From: Gemmatimonadota bacterium
GTDB lineage: Bacteria; Gemmatimonadota; Gemmatimonadetes; Longimicrobiales; Longimicrobiaceae
DNA: 64,000 bases
Reading direction: 5' to 3'
Assembly: GCA_031260285.1 (NCBI GenBank)
Contig: JAIRKD010000061.1
Coordinates: 17,761-81,760, forward strand
The notes under the pieces were generated by a model. The model made no database searches. It was not told the origin of the DNA and saw only the letters and a program-made list of their open reading frames with translations. Both the position numbers and the translations under genes were made by a program. Position 1 is the stretch's first letter; each line of letters starts with the position of its first letter. This document shows, piece after piece, positions 9,612 through 18,673 of the stretch.

Positions 9612-11690
9612 GGCCCGGGCTTCGCGCGTTACCCGGCCAGCGGCCAGAGCTCCACCGGAACGCACTACCAGCAGGTTCGCGGGAAGCGCCCGGGCGAACT
9701 CGTCGGAGTGGAGCCCGAAGCGGGAAGGTTCTGTCTCCCGGAGCCGGTTGGTGCTCACAATTGTAAGGTTGTAATCCCCCTCCACCGCCTGGTTGACGAT
9801 GGTTTCCAGCGGAGTCTCGCTGACCACCGTCTCCCAGAGGAGCCCCTCCATGCCAGCCGCGGGCCGGGCCACCGGAGCTTCTTCCTCTGAAGAGAGCACC
9901 TGGAGAACAGTGACGACCGCCCCCGTGTTGGTGGCGATCCGGCGCGCCAGCTCAAGGACGGTTCCGTCCGTCTCCGGGTTGATGAAGAGTGCCAGAACCC
10001 GGCGCCAGGGCTCCGCGTCTCTCTGGACAAACACCGCCACGTCTCCCGGTCCCCGGCGGAGCACTTCCCCCACGGTTCCACTCAGGATGCTCCGCCCCAC
10101 AATCGGCTTGTGCCAGCCCATGAGGACGAGGTCCGCGCCGCGGGTGTACGCCTCGGAGAGGAGGTCACGTGACACATCATGGGTGAGGAACGAGAGCGGA
10201 CGGGCCGTCAGGTTCCGTTCTTTTGCCCGGCTGAGCAGCGGAAGCAGAACCTCATCCCGGGAGGGGATCCGGCCCGGATCAACCCGGGTGAGAGATCCAT
10301 CCGAGGTCCGTTCCAGGTGCAGCGCGAAGAAGCGCGGCTTCCGGCCCGCGGGCGCCAGTGCAGCGGCGGCCTCCAGGAGCCCTGGCCCCGACGCGGGAAG
10401 CGAGACGGGAAGCAGGACAGTGAACTCCCGCTCCTCATCCACCGCTGCCTCGGCTACCGACTGCTCACGGAAGAGTCGGGCAGGGTAGAGCCATTCGAGG
10501 ATCGGGGTGGTCATGAAGGTGGTGATCAGCGCCATGAACACCATCATCGTATAGACGGCGGGTGAGATCACCCCCAGATCATGTCCGATGCTCAGGATCA
10601 CGAGCTCCATCAGCCCGCGGGTGTTCATGAGGATGCCCACCGCCCCAGCCTCCCGCCAGCGCATCCCCATGATCCGCGCGGCGAGTGTGGAGCCCCCGAA
10701 CTTGCCCGTAACCGCGACAAGCAGAATCAGTCCCGCATAAATCAGCATCTCCCCGCCGGTCACCAGCCCGATGCTTGTACGGAGCCCGGTGAGCGCGAAG
10801 AAAAGCGGGAGCAGCAGCACCACCGTCAGATCTTCGAGTCTCTTCGTCACATCATGAACGAAGCCCTGCTCCTTGGGCATCACCGTGCCCAGCGCAAACG
10901 CTCCGAACAGCGCGTGGATCCCCAGCCATTCCGTTGTCCAGGCGGAGGCGAGCAGAAGGAAGAGGACAATCGCGACCATGTCCTGTGTGAGCTGGCCGCG
11001 GTTATGGTAGAACGACTCCAGCCAGCGGAGCGCGCGACGGACCACAAAGACCATGACCGCGATGTAGGCCATCGTTCCCGCCATCGTCAGCCAGAGCGGG
11101 ACCTCCACGGCATCCGCGCGGACAATCGCGATCACCACCGCCAGAATGGTCCAGGCGGTTACATCGTCCACAGCCGAGCAGGCGATCGCCACCGTGCCGA
11201 CCCGGGAGCGGAGCAGGTTCCGCTCGGTCAGGATCCGGGCGAGAACAGGGAAGGCGGTTACGCTCATCGCCGCGCCCATGAAGAGCGCAAAGCCAGTGAA
11301 CGAGACGTCACTTTCCGAGAGACGCGGATAGAGATAGAGCGCCAGCAGCGAGCCCAGAACAAAGGGCGTGACAATACTGACGTGGCTGATGACGATGGCG
11401 GCCTGGCCCCGCCCGCGGATCAGACGCGGGTTGAACTCCAGCCCGACCAGGAACATGAAGACCAGCAGGCCGACCTGGCTCAGCGAGTTCAGGTAGCCGA
11501 GGCTTTCGGGGGGGAAGAGCCGTGCGGAGATATCCGGCGCAACCCAGCCGAGCAGCGACGGCCCGAGCAGGATTCCCGCGACCATCTCTCCCACCACCTG
11601 CGGCTGCTGGATCGCACGGAAGAGCCAGCCGACAATCCGCGCCACCAGCAGGATGACCGCGATCTGGACAATCAGGATCAGCAGCGACAT
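9603..11690 (-). CDS. CPA2-family cation:proton antiporter with C-terminal universal-stress-protein-like domains
   Basis: 695 aa; multi-TM Na+/H+ exchanger region (VVGEMVAGILLGPSLLG...), C-terminal USP-like GADLVLMGWHKP... Confidence 0.92.
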   Translation of the reverse strand: MSLLILIVQIAVILLVARIVGWLFRAIQQPQVVGEMVAGILLGPSLLGWVAPDISARLFPPESLGYLNSLSQVGLLVFMFLVGLEFNPRLIRGRGQAAIVISHVSIVTPFVLGSLLALYLYPRLSESDVSFTGFALFMGAAMSVTAFPVLARILTERNLLRSRVGTVAIACSAVDDVTAWTILAVVIAIVRADAVEVPLWLTMAGTMAYIAVMVFVVRRALRWLESFYHNRGQLTQDMVAIVLFLLLASAWTTEWLGIHALFGAFALGTVMPKEQGFVHDVTKRLEDLTVVLLLPLFFALTGLRTSIGLVTGGEMLIYAGLILLVAVTGKFGGSTLAARIMGMRWREAGAVGILMNTRGLMELVILSIGHDLGVISPAVYTMMVFMALITTFMTTPILEWLYPARLFREQSVAEAAVDEEREFTVLLPVSLPASGPGLLEAAAALAPAGRKPRFFALHLERTSDGSLTRVDPGRIPSRDEVLLPLLSRAKERNLTARPLSFLTHDVSRDLLSEAYTRGADLVLMGWHKPIVGRSILSGTVGEVLRRGPGDVAVFVQRDAEPWRRVLALFINPETDGTVLELARRIATNTGAVVTVLQVLSSEEEAPVARPAAGMEGLLWETVVSETPLETIVNQAVEGDYNLTIVSTNRLRETEPSRFGLHSDEFARALPANLLVVRSGGALAAGRVTREARASA

Positions 11691-11733
11691 CAGGCTTCCC
11701 TCCGCCGATGGAACCCCGACAGATGTGTCCGTG

Positions 11734-12201
11734 TCATCGGGCGTTTCCTCCCGACAGCCGGACCGCGGTGAAGTTCATCGGTTCACACTCCGGACAGTCC
11801 TCCCGGGAGATTCTGCCCTCCATCCTCTCCTGGCCCATCGGGCCGAAGATCTCCCCGTTCAGCGTCAGCTCACACCCCTCGGAAGGGGATTTCCCCGTGC
11901 TCGAACCGGTGGCGTGGACGGAGTTCCCGGAAAGCAGAAGCGCCAGCCGGATCGGGGGATTCCCGGCCAGCGTCACCTCTGCGTGAGGCCCCGACTGGGA
12001 GAGGCGCATCTGCGAAGTTCCTGCGGGAGCGAGACCGGAGCATGGGCCCAGAAGCGCTGTGGATCCGGATGAGGAAATGAGCAGCTCCCAGCTCCCGCCG
12101 ATGGATCGGGGTGGAACGAGGCGCTGACCGATGTGAAGAATCCCGATCAGGGCGAGGAAGGGAAGGCCCACAAGAAGCACGTAGAGGCCGAAGGACTTCA
12201 T
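11734..12201 (-). CDS. Hypothetical membrane-anchored protein
   Basis: 155 aa with N-terminal TM helix; 4-bp overlap with upstream small ORF. Confidence 0.55.
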   Translation of the reverse strand: MKSFGLYVLLVGLPFLALIGILHIGQRLVPPRSIGGSWELLISSSGSTALLGPCSGLAPAGTSQMRLSQSGPHAEVTLAGNPPIRLALLLSGNSVHATGSSTGKSPSEGCELTLNGEIFGPMGQERMEGRISREDCPECEPMNFTAVRLSGGNAR

Positions 12202-12458
12202 CGGCTCCTCCCTTCAGACTCCACTTCCAGCCCCGGTTCCGCTTTGGGCTCCGGGCACGGAAGCTCCCATCCGGACTCCGGAAGAGTGGCGGTATGGCCC
12301 GGCAGGATCTGCTGACGGTTCACCCGGACCATGCTCAGCCGCAGGGTCCGGGAGGGGATCATGACGTTCATCCAGCGTTCTTCTTCCTGTATAGCCTGCG
12401 GGGTTAGCTGTCGGGTTAGGAGGAGGAAGTCTCCCTCCGGCAAGTGCACCGGATACAC
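12198..12458 (-). CDS. Hypothetical protein
   Basis: 86 aa, overlaps the next ORF by 4 bp (translational coupling). Confidence 0.45.
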   Translation of the reverse strand: MYPVHLPEGDFLLLTRQLTPQAIQEEERWMNVMIPSRTLRLSMVRVNRQQILPGHTATLPESGWELPCPEPKAEPGLEVESEGRSR

Positions 12459-12526
12459 CCCGGAACTCCTGGGTCCCCCGCCGTACGGCTCCGCTGTCCG
12501 TACGTTCGGCGATTAATTGTTTCTCC

Positions 12527-12542
12527 ATTTCTCCGGAGAAAT
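12527..12542. promoter_or_regulatory. Perfect 16-bp palindrome ATTTCTCCGGAGAAAT flanked by AATTGT/ACAATT
   Basis: Read directly; lies in the divergent intergenic region. Confidence 0.5.
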
Positions 12543-12646
12543 ACACAATTCGATAAAGGCCACGGTAAGCCTTGAAGGCCTCCGGAGTCAAGGCAGGTGA
12601 CCGGGCCACGCCGGGTTTATGTTGTGTTTATAAGAATCTTATCCCA

Positions 12647-12667
12647 GTTTATCAAAAATTGATAAAC
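12647..12667. promoter_or_regulatory. Inverted repeat GTTTATCAA-AAA-TTGATAAAC just upstream of the AAA ATPase start
   Basis: 9-bp perfect arms; AT-rich; ends 19 bp before ATG at 12687. Confidence 0.55.
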
Positions 12668-12686
12668 CCGCATAAGTTTTTTATAA

Positions 12687-13892
12687 ATGGACCCTCGACG
12701 TAATCCATACTCTCCCGGAGCCGGTACTCCGCCGCCTGAGCTGGCGGGTCGTGATGATCTGATTCAGCGAGCCGCGGTCGCCCTGGATCGTATTCGCGAC
12801 GGGCGTTCCGCTCGCAGCTTTATTCTCTATGGTCTGCGGGGAGTAGGTAAAACAGTCCTGTTGAATCGCATTCGGTCTGATGCGGAAGCCCGGGGTTTTG
12901 CCGTGGTAGGAGTAGAGGCGCCGGAGGGCCGCTCTCTTCCAGGTCTTCTGGTTCCAGCTCTTCGTTCAACTCTTATCAAACTGGATCGAGGAGAAGGCGC
13001 CCGGGTTGCGATCAGGAAAGCACAGGGTGCTTTGGCGAGTTTTGCCGAGGGACTTAAAGTCCGGTTTCATGATATTGAATTCGGTTGGGATTCCAATCCG
13101 GAGAAAGGCGTCGCGGACAGCGGCGATCTGGATCATGATCTTACAGATCTTGTAGCAGCGATCGGCGCGGCGGCGGCGGACCGAAAGACGGCGGTTGTTC
13201 TGTTTATCGACGAGCTTCAGTACGTGGAAGAAAAGCAATTGGGATCTCTGATCATGGCATTGCATAGTGCAAGTCAGAATCAGCTTCCTGTTACCATGAT
13301 GGCGGCGGGTCTTCCACAGCTGGTTGGGCAGAGTGGTCGTGCAAAAAGCTATGCCGAACGGTTATTCGAATTTGTGCCGATCGACCGTCTGAATGAACAA
13401 TCTGCACGGGATGCCCTGACCATTCCCGCCCGGGTGGAAGGCGCCGCTTTTACAGATGCCGCAATTACCGAGATCCTTCGACAGACTCTTGGATATCCCT
13501 ACTTTCTGCAGGAATGGGGAAAACACAGCTGGGATGTCGCGGATTCTTCCCCAATCGAGGAGAATGATGCGAAAGAAGCCACTTCGCGGGCGCTTGCTGA
13601 CCTGGATGCAAGTTTCTTCCGGGTTCGCTTTGATCGTCTGACACGCACTGAGCAACGCTATATGCGGGCAATGGCGGAACTCGGACCGGGACCTCACCGA
13701 TCAGGTACTGTCGCGAAGAAGCTCGGAAAGAGTGTCACGGAGGTAGCTCCGGTTCGCAATGCGCTCATACTCAAGGGGATGCTCTACAGCCCCAGTCACG
13801 GGGATACAGCTTTTACGGTTCCTCTTTTTGACGGTTTCATGAAAAGGATCATGCCCGCACCCGGCAGCGGTTCGGGGGCCCGGGAGGACTGA
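12687..13892 (+). CDS. AAA-type ATP-binding protein (ATPase_2/Orc1-Cdc6-like architecture)
   Basis: LYGLRGVGKTVLLNRI Walker A; VVLFIDELQYVEEKQ Walker B; C-terminal winged-helix-like region. Confidence 0.85.
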   Translation: MDPRRNPYSPGAGTPPPELAGRDDLIQRAAVALDRIRDGRSARSFILYGLRGVGKTVLLNRIRSDAEARGFAVVGVEAPEGRSLPGLLVPALRSTLIKLDRGEGARVAIRKAQGALASFAEGLKVRFHDIEFGWDSNPEKGVADSGDLDHDLTDLVAAIGAAAADRKTAVVLFIDELQYVEEKQLGSLIMALHSASQNQLPVTMMAAGLPQLVGQSGRAKSYAERLFEFVPIDRLNEQSARDALTIPARVEGAAFTDAAITEILRQTLGYPYFLQEWGKHSWDVADSSPIEENDAKEATSRALADLDASFFRVRFDRLTRTEQRYMRAMAELGPGPHRSGTVAKKLGKSVTEVAPVRNALILKGMLYSPSHGDTAFTVPLFDGFMKRIMPAPGSGSGARED

Positions 13893-14030
13893 CCTCCATC
13901 TGGAGCGGAGTGATGACCCGGCCATCGCCGGAGCTCCGCTTTTCTCCTCGTCCGGGCCGCTGGCGCCTTCCATGCCGGACCGGATTGTGGCGGCAGGCGA
14001 TTCCGGCGATATTCGGCGTCCGGCGGCGGC

Positions 14031-14837
14031 GTGCCGCAAACACTATTGACGGAGATATACCACGTGAGCGGTATGGCGGACGGGCGGAGCGGGCGGCGGA
14101 CTTCCGGAAACGTCCGGCGGTCCGGTGGTTCCCGGTCGAATAACTCTGAGGCGTTCGAGTGGGTGAAGTCCTTCGGGATCGCGGTTCTCCTCTTCTTCGC
14201 TATTCGTACCTTCATCATTCAGGCGTATACCATCCCTTCGGGGAGCATGGAGAACACCCTGCTCATCGGGGACTACCTGATGGCGAATAACGCGATCTTC
14301 GGCGCGTACATTCCCTTCACCAGCATTCAGGCTCCCGCGATCCGCGATCCGGTTCACGGCGACGTGGTGGTCTTCCGGCCGACCTACAACGTTCCGGTCA
14401 TCGATGTGGTGAAACGTGTGATCGGCACGCCGGGGGATACAATCGAGATGAGGGACCGGGTGGTCTACCGGAACGGAGACCGTCTCGACGAACCCTATAC
14501 CGAGCCGACCTATGGTCCGGACAAGCCCATCCAGCGGTACGGGCCGGACGGCTACGACTGGCATCTGCGGGCGCTGACGGGAGATGTGGATCCCACAACC
14601 TATGCGCCGACCCGTGATACCTGGGGGCCGCTGGTCGTTCCGGCGGGTCACTACATGCTTCTGGGTGACAACCGCGACCAGTCGCTGGACTCGCGTTACA
14701 TGGGGTTCATTCCCCGGGATGTGATCCGGGGAAAGGCGCTGTTCATCTATTATTCGATTGATCCCGAGGTCAGCCGGCCGTTTCCCCGGTTCCTTACGGC
14801 GGTGCGCTGGGGGCGGATCGGGTCGTTGATCCGGTAG
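14031..14837 (+). CDS. lepB: Signal peptidase I (real start probably GTG 14064 or ATG 14073)
   Basis: IPSGSMENTLLIGDYL catalytic Ser motif, GDVVVFR, DVVKRVIGTPGD, LGDNRDQSLDSR. Confidence 0.95.
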   Translation: MPQTLLTEIYHVSGMADGRSGRRTSGNVRRSGGSRSNNSEAFEWVKSFGIAVLLFFAIRTFIIQAYTIPSGSMENTLLIGDYLMANNAIFGAYIPFTSIQAPAIRDPVHGDVVVFRPTYNVPVIDVVKRVIGTPGDTIEMRDRVVYRNGDRLDEPYTEPTYGPDKPIQRYGPDGYDWHLRALTGDVDPTTYAPTRDTWGPLVVPAGHYMLLGDNRDQSLDSRYMGFIPRDVIRGKALFIYYSIDPEVSRPFPRFLTAVRWGRIGSLIR

Positions 14838-14939
14838 TTGCTGATCCGGTAGCTGGAGGGGGTGTGACCAGCCGCACTCCGGCGGAAACCGGGAGGCTGA
14901 AGGGGGAAGGGTTCCCGTTGTGACCTTTCCCCCACCTGA

Positions 14940-15698
14940 TCAGCTCCGCAGCGCCTGCAGATACTCCCGGACCCGCCGGGCGTTCGAACCCCGATCTCCC
15001 TCACCGATCCGTGAAGCAGATCGCACATCCACCACCGTGCGCTCCTCAAGCGGCGTAAGCCGGATCACGACGTCCTCCGGGAGCCCGAACCAGAAAGTCC
15101 GGTCTGTCGCCTCGATGCGGCCCGTTGCTTCATCCGCCTGCACGATCCGCCATCCGCTGCGCTCCGCCACTTCTCTCGCCCGCTGGAAGGCCGCATTTAC
15201 GGACAGATCAATGATTACAGGACGGATATCGGGATAGGCCTCGTTCTGCAGCCGCGCAACGTCAACTCCCCCGTAAGTCGCAGCGTTGGAATCACTTCCC
15301 CGTCGTTCCAGAACTGCTTCAAACGCCGGTGGGTTCTGGATATCGGTGGTGATATCGTGGATGAGCGGGGTGTTGGCACCGTTCCGGCTCACGCGCAGAG
15401 GCACGATGACCAGGATCAGGCTTGCCAGGAGCGCCAGCAGCGCGAGTGGCGGACCCTGCCAGGCCAGGCCCCTTCCGCGGATCTGGTAGATCACCCACCC
15501 CGCAAGCACACCCGTGATCACACTCAGCCAGACCGAGGTGCGCAGCATCCCGACCCCTCGGGGGAACCCCCACAACCCCCAGCGCGTACCGAGCATCGCG
15601 ACAATCGCGATGAACCAGGCCAGAGCTGTCAGACCGAGCGTCAGGAGCAGCAGGCGGGGAGGCTCCCGATCACGGGTAAGATGTACGTCTTCGCTCAT
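14940..15698 (-). CDS. DUF1499-domain membrane protein
   Basis: C-terminal RIEATDRTFWFGLPEDVVIRLTPLEERTVVDVRSASRIGEGDRGSNARRVREYLQAL is typical of DUF1499; start taken at MSEDVHL. Confidence 0.8.
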   Translation of the reverse strand: MSEDVHLTRDREPPRLLLLTLGLTALAWFIAIVAMLGTRWGLWGFPRGVGMLRTSVWLSVITGVLAGWVIYQIRGRGLAWQGPPLALLALLASLILVIVPLRVSRNGANTPLIHDITTDIQNPPAFEAVLERRGSDSNAATYGGVDVARLQNEAYPDIRPVIIDLSVNAAFQRAREVAERSGWRIVQADEATGRIEATDRTFWFGLPEDVVIRLTPLEERTVVDVRSASRIGEGDRGSNARRVREYLQALRS

Positions 15699-16011
15699 TA
15701 ATCTGGATCGTTTGTAAGGGTGAAGATATCCCTGCTCTGAAGAAAGCGGATTGTCTCCGCGATCATTCTTCCGACAGCCCCGCAGCCTGACTGCACGCCG
15801 GTACCAGGGATTCCTGATAGACTGCATTCCCCAGGCGTACTACGTGTCGGGGACTCTCGTCTGGAGTGTGTCGCGGAAGAGGTTACATTCCTCCGGCGCG
15901 CCCGGAGTTTTGGCTTCCCATTCAGTGCCGACACACAAGCCTGTCCACTGAATATGCGTATACCGTTACGCATAACAGATCGTGGGTGAGAAGGGAAGGA
16001 GCAGAAGAAAA

Positions 16012-16521
16012 ATGACCACGGATTCCCATCAACAGGCTGCCTCCGGAACGCCCGTGACTGTCGCGATCATCACCGTCAGCGACACCCGTACACCGGAGAC
16101 GGATCTGAACGGGCGTTACCTGCGGGAGAAGCTTGAAGCGGCGGGCCACACCGTTGGCATCCAGCGGATTGTGCCGGACGATCCGGAGCGGGTGGTCTCA
16201 GCGCTGGAAGAGGTAGTCGCGGATGGAACACACCGTGTCGCGCTCTTCAATGGCGGAACCGGTATCTCCAGTCGCGATAATACCTTTGATGCGCTTTCCG
16301 GAAAGTTCGAAAAGACGCTGCCGGGCTTCGGGGAGCTTTTCCGCATGCTGAGCTGGCGGCAGGTCGGATCCGCGGCGATGCTCTCCCGGGCGACTGCGGG
16401 GGTCTGTCACAACGTCTTTGTGGTCTCGATGCCCGGTTCGCCCAACGCTGTTCAGCTTGCCTGGGAAGAGCTGCTCGCCCCTGAACTCGCTCACCTGGCT
16501 TTCCATCTTACAACGCCCTGA
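16012..16521 (+). CDS. Molybdenum cofactor biosynthesis protein (MogA/MoaB family)
   Basis: VAIITVSDTRTPETDLNG...LFNGGTGISSRDNTFDAL...GFGELFRMLSW...SMPGSPNAVQLA. Confidence 0.93.
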   Translation: MTTDSHQQAASGTPVTVAIITVSDTRTPETDLNGRYLREKLEAAGHTVGIQRIVPDDPERVVSALEEVVADGTHRVALFNGGTGISSRDNTFDALSGKFEKTLPGFGELFRMLSWRQVGSAAMLSRATAGVCHNVFVVSMPGSPNAVQLAWEELLAPELAHLAFHLTTP

Positions 16522-17858
16522 TGACTTCCGCTGAAGCGACTCCCGGCCGTATGAACACTCCACACCGGGAGAGCTGGGCCCGGGATGCGGACTTCGAGAT
16601 GATCCGTGATCCGCTTTGGAACACGATCCGGATCGATCCTCTCGCGCTCCGGATCATCGATACCCCGACCTTCCAACGGCTTCGTCATGTGCGACAGCTG
16701 GGGCACGCCTTCCTGGTCTACCCGGGGGCGACCCACACCCGTTTTGATCATGCGCTGGGGGTCTATCACCTCGCGCGCAGAACGATGCGGATGCTCGCCG
16801 AGCGGGGTGAGCTGCGTCATGTGGATCCGCTTGATCAGGAGCTGGTGCCTTACGCGGCTCTTCTGCACGATATCGGTCACTACCCGTTCTCCCATGCGCT
16901 GGAGGAGCTTGGCGCCGAGCATCTCGCGGATCATCATGAAGCGCTGACCGCCGGCTTCCTCCGCCAGCCTGAACTCGCCGCCATCCTCGCCGAGATCGCC
17001 CCCGACGCGGGGGACCGGATCGAGCGGATGGTACGCGGGCGCAGCAGCTCACCACTCACCGGACTGGTCGCCGGCAGTCTGGATCTGGACAAGATCGAGT
17101 ACCTCAACCGCGACGCACTCTTCTGCGGCGTTCCCTACGGAACGGTGGACGTTGACCGGCTGATCCATGCGCTGGCGCTCCTTCCCGATCCGGATACCGG
17201 ACGTCTGGAGATCGGGATCCACGAAAAAGGTCTTTCAGCGCTGGAGTCGCTGCTGTTCGCCAAGTACCAGATGTTCCGGAACGTCTACTGGCACCATGCC
17301 GTACGTGCCGCAACCGCGATGTTCAAGCGGACGATCCAGGACGCGGTGGATGCGGGGCTGATCACTCCGCCTGAACTGATCGGCCGCACAGACGAGGGGT
17401 TGCTCTCGTTGCTGGAGTCACGGGCGATGGATTCGCGGTCGCCAGCGGCGGGGCGGGTGAGGGACCGGTGGATTCCGGCGCTCCGCTACCGTCGGCTCCC
17501 GAAACGCGCGGTTGAGATCTCGGGTGACCGGCTGCAGAACTTCCCGCTGGGGGAATGGTTCTACTCCGACCCCGGTCTGCGGGCCCGGCTGGAGGATCAG
17601 CTGGCGATGGATATGGGTCTGCCGTCCGGGTCGGTGCTGCTGGACTACCCGGAGAAGCCGAGGATGATGGGGCTGGACCTTCTCCTCCTTCAGCGGTCGG
17701 GAGAAGTGAAGCGTCTGCCCGAGAGCGGGCGGTCAGGGCTGATTGATCTACCCCGGGTGGCGGATGGTCTCTACCACTCGGCCCGGGTGTTCCGGGTGTT
17801 CACCCTGGAACGGCGGGAGCTGGATGAGGCTGCTTTCCTCAACGTCCTCAGCCTTTAA
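16521..17858 (+). CDS. HD-domain phosphohydrolase (dGTPase/SAMHD1-like)
   Basis: TRFDHALGVYHLARR, LLHDIGHYPFSHALE, LDLDKIEYLNRDALF. Confidence 0.92.
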   Translation: MTSAEATPGRMNTPHRESWARDADFEMIRDPLWNTIRIDPLALRIIDTPTFQRLRHVRQLGHAFLVYPGATHTRFDHALGVYHLARRTMRMLAERGELRHVDPLDQELVPYAALLHDIGHYPFSHALEELGAEHLADHHEALTAGFLRQPELAAILAEIAPDAGDRIERMVRGRSSSPLTGLVAGSLDLDKIEYLNRDALFCGVPYGTVDVDRLIHALALLPDPDTGRLEIGIHEKGLSALESLLFAKYQMFRNVYWHHAVRAATAMFKRTIQDAVDAGLITPPELIGRTDEGLLSLLESRAMDSRSPAAGRVRDRWIPALRYRRLPKRAVEISGDRLQNFPLGEWFYSDPGLRARLEDQLAMDMGLPSGSVLLDYPEKPRMMGLDLLLLQRSGEVKRLPESGRSGLIDLPRVADGLYHSARVFRVFTLERRELDEAAFLNVLSL

Positions 17859-17952
17859 CCCGCCGTTCTCCGGGATCGCATCACCTCGGGAGAGCGTCTG
17901 ATATAACGACGCTCTTCGGGCTCAGCGGCGGCAGCGGAGTAACGCTGTTGTG

Positions 17953-18534
17953 TCACCCCGGGAAAGCGTCTGATAGTGCGGCGACCACCAGGTTGGTGGA
18001 TTCCGTAAACAGCCGGGTGGCATGCTGATCCCCGGTCAGGGAGAGAACGAAGAACGCCACCGCCAGCACCACCAGGATCAGCAGAACCGCCACCCATACA
18101 GGAAGGCGGAAGCCCGGCGAGCGCTTTGCCGGAAGCGGACTGACCAGCTGCGGAGCGCGCGGGGTTGCTTCAGGGGCGGGTACCGCAACAAACTCCGCCG
18201 GAGCGCTGGCCCGGAAGGTCAGACGCGCGGCGCCGAAGCGGACTTCAGCACCGTCCGGGAGTGTGGTCGGGACGTCTGCGACAAGACGGGTACCGTTGAT
18301 GCTGGTTCCATTACGCGACCGCAGATCCGTCAGCCGCCAGCCCGCACCTTCGAGGTACTCAAGCCGGGCGTGTGTGGAGGAAACGGTTTCGTCCTCGATA
18401 ACAATCGGGTTGCGCGGGCTCTGGCCAATGGTGGTCACACCACCACGCACGGGAAATGATGAGGAGGGACTTCCTTCGATGCTTTCGAAAATCGCAACCA
18501 CCCGTTCGGACGATCCGGCGGAATCTGCCATCAA
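17953..18534 (-). CDS. FHA-domain protein with C-terminal TM helix
   Basis: IGQSPRNPIVIEDETVSSTHARLEYLEGAGWRLTDLRSRNGTSING FHA signature; TM LPVWVAVLLILVVLAVAFFVLSL. Confidence 0.9.
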   Translation of the reverse strand: MMADSAGSSERVVAIFESIEGSPSSSFPVRGGVTTIGQSPRNPIVIEDETVSSTHARLEYLEGAGWRLTDLRSRNGTSINGTRLVADVPTTLPDGAEVRFGAARLTFRASAPAEFVAVPAPEATPRAPQLVSPLPAKRSPGFRLPVWVAVLLILVVLAVAFFVLSLTGDQHATRLFTESTNLVVAALSDAFPG

Positions 18535-18673
18535 TGCAACTCTGTCTTTTCTCTTTGTGAAACTCTCAAGTCCAGAACAGGCAAGGTATTAATGGACTCC
18601 CGAGGGGTCAAGACAGAAAAGAAGCCGGAAATGGAAGTGGGTATCTGATCCATCTGAGTCATGGAGCTGTACT

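Noticed and set aside
10581-11771. 396-aa plus-strand ORF antisense to the CPA2 antiporter
   Set aside because: Arg/His/Gln/Asp-rich translation typical of antisense frames in GC-rich DNA; the minus-strand frame encodes a clear transporter
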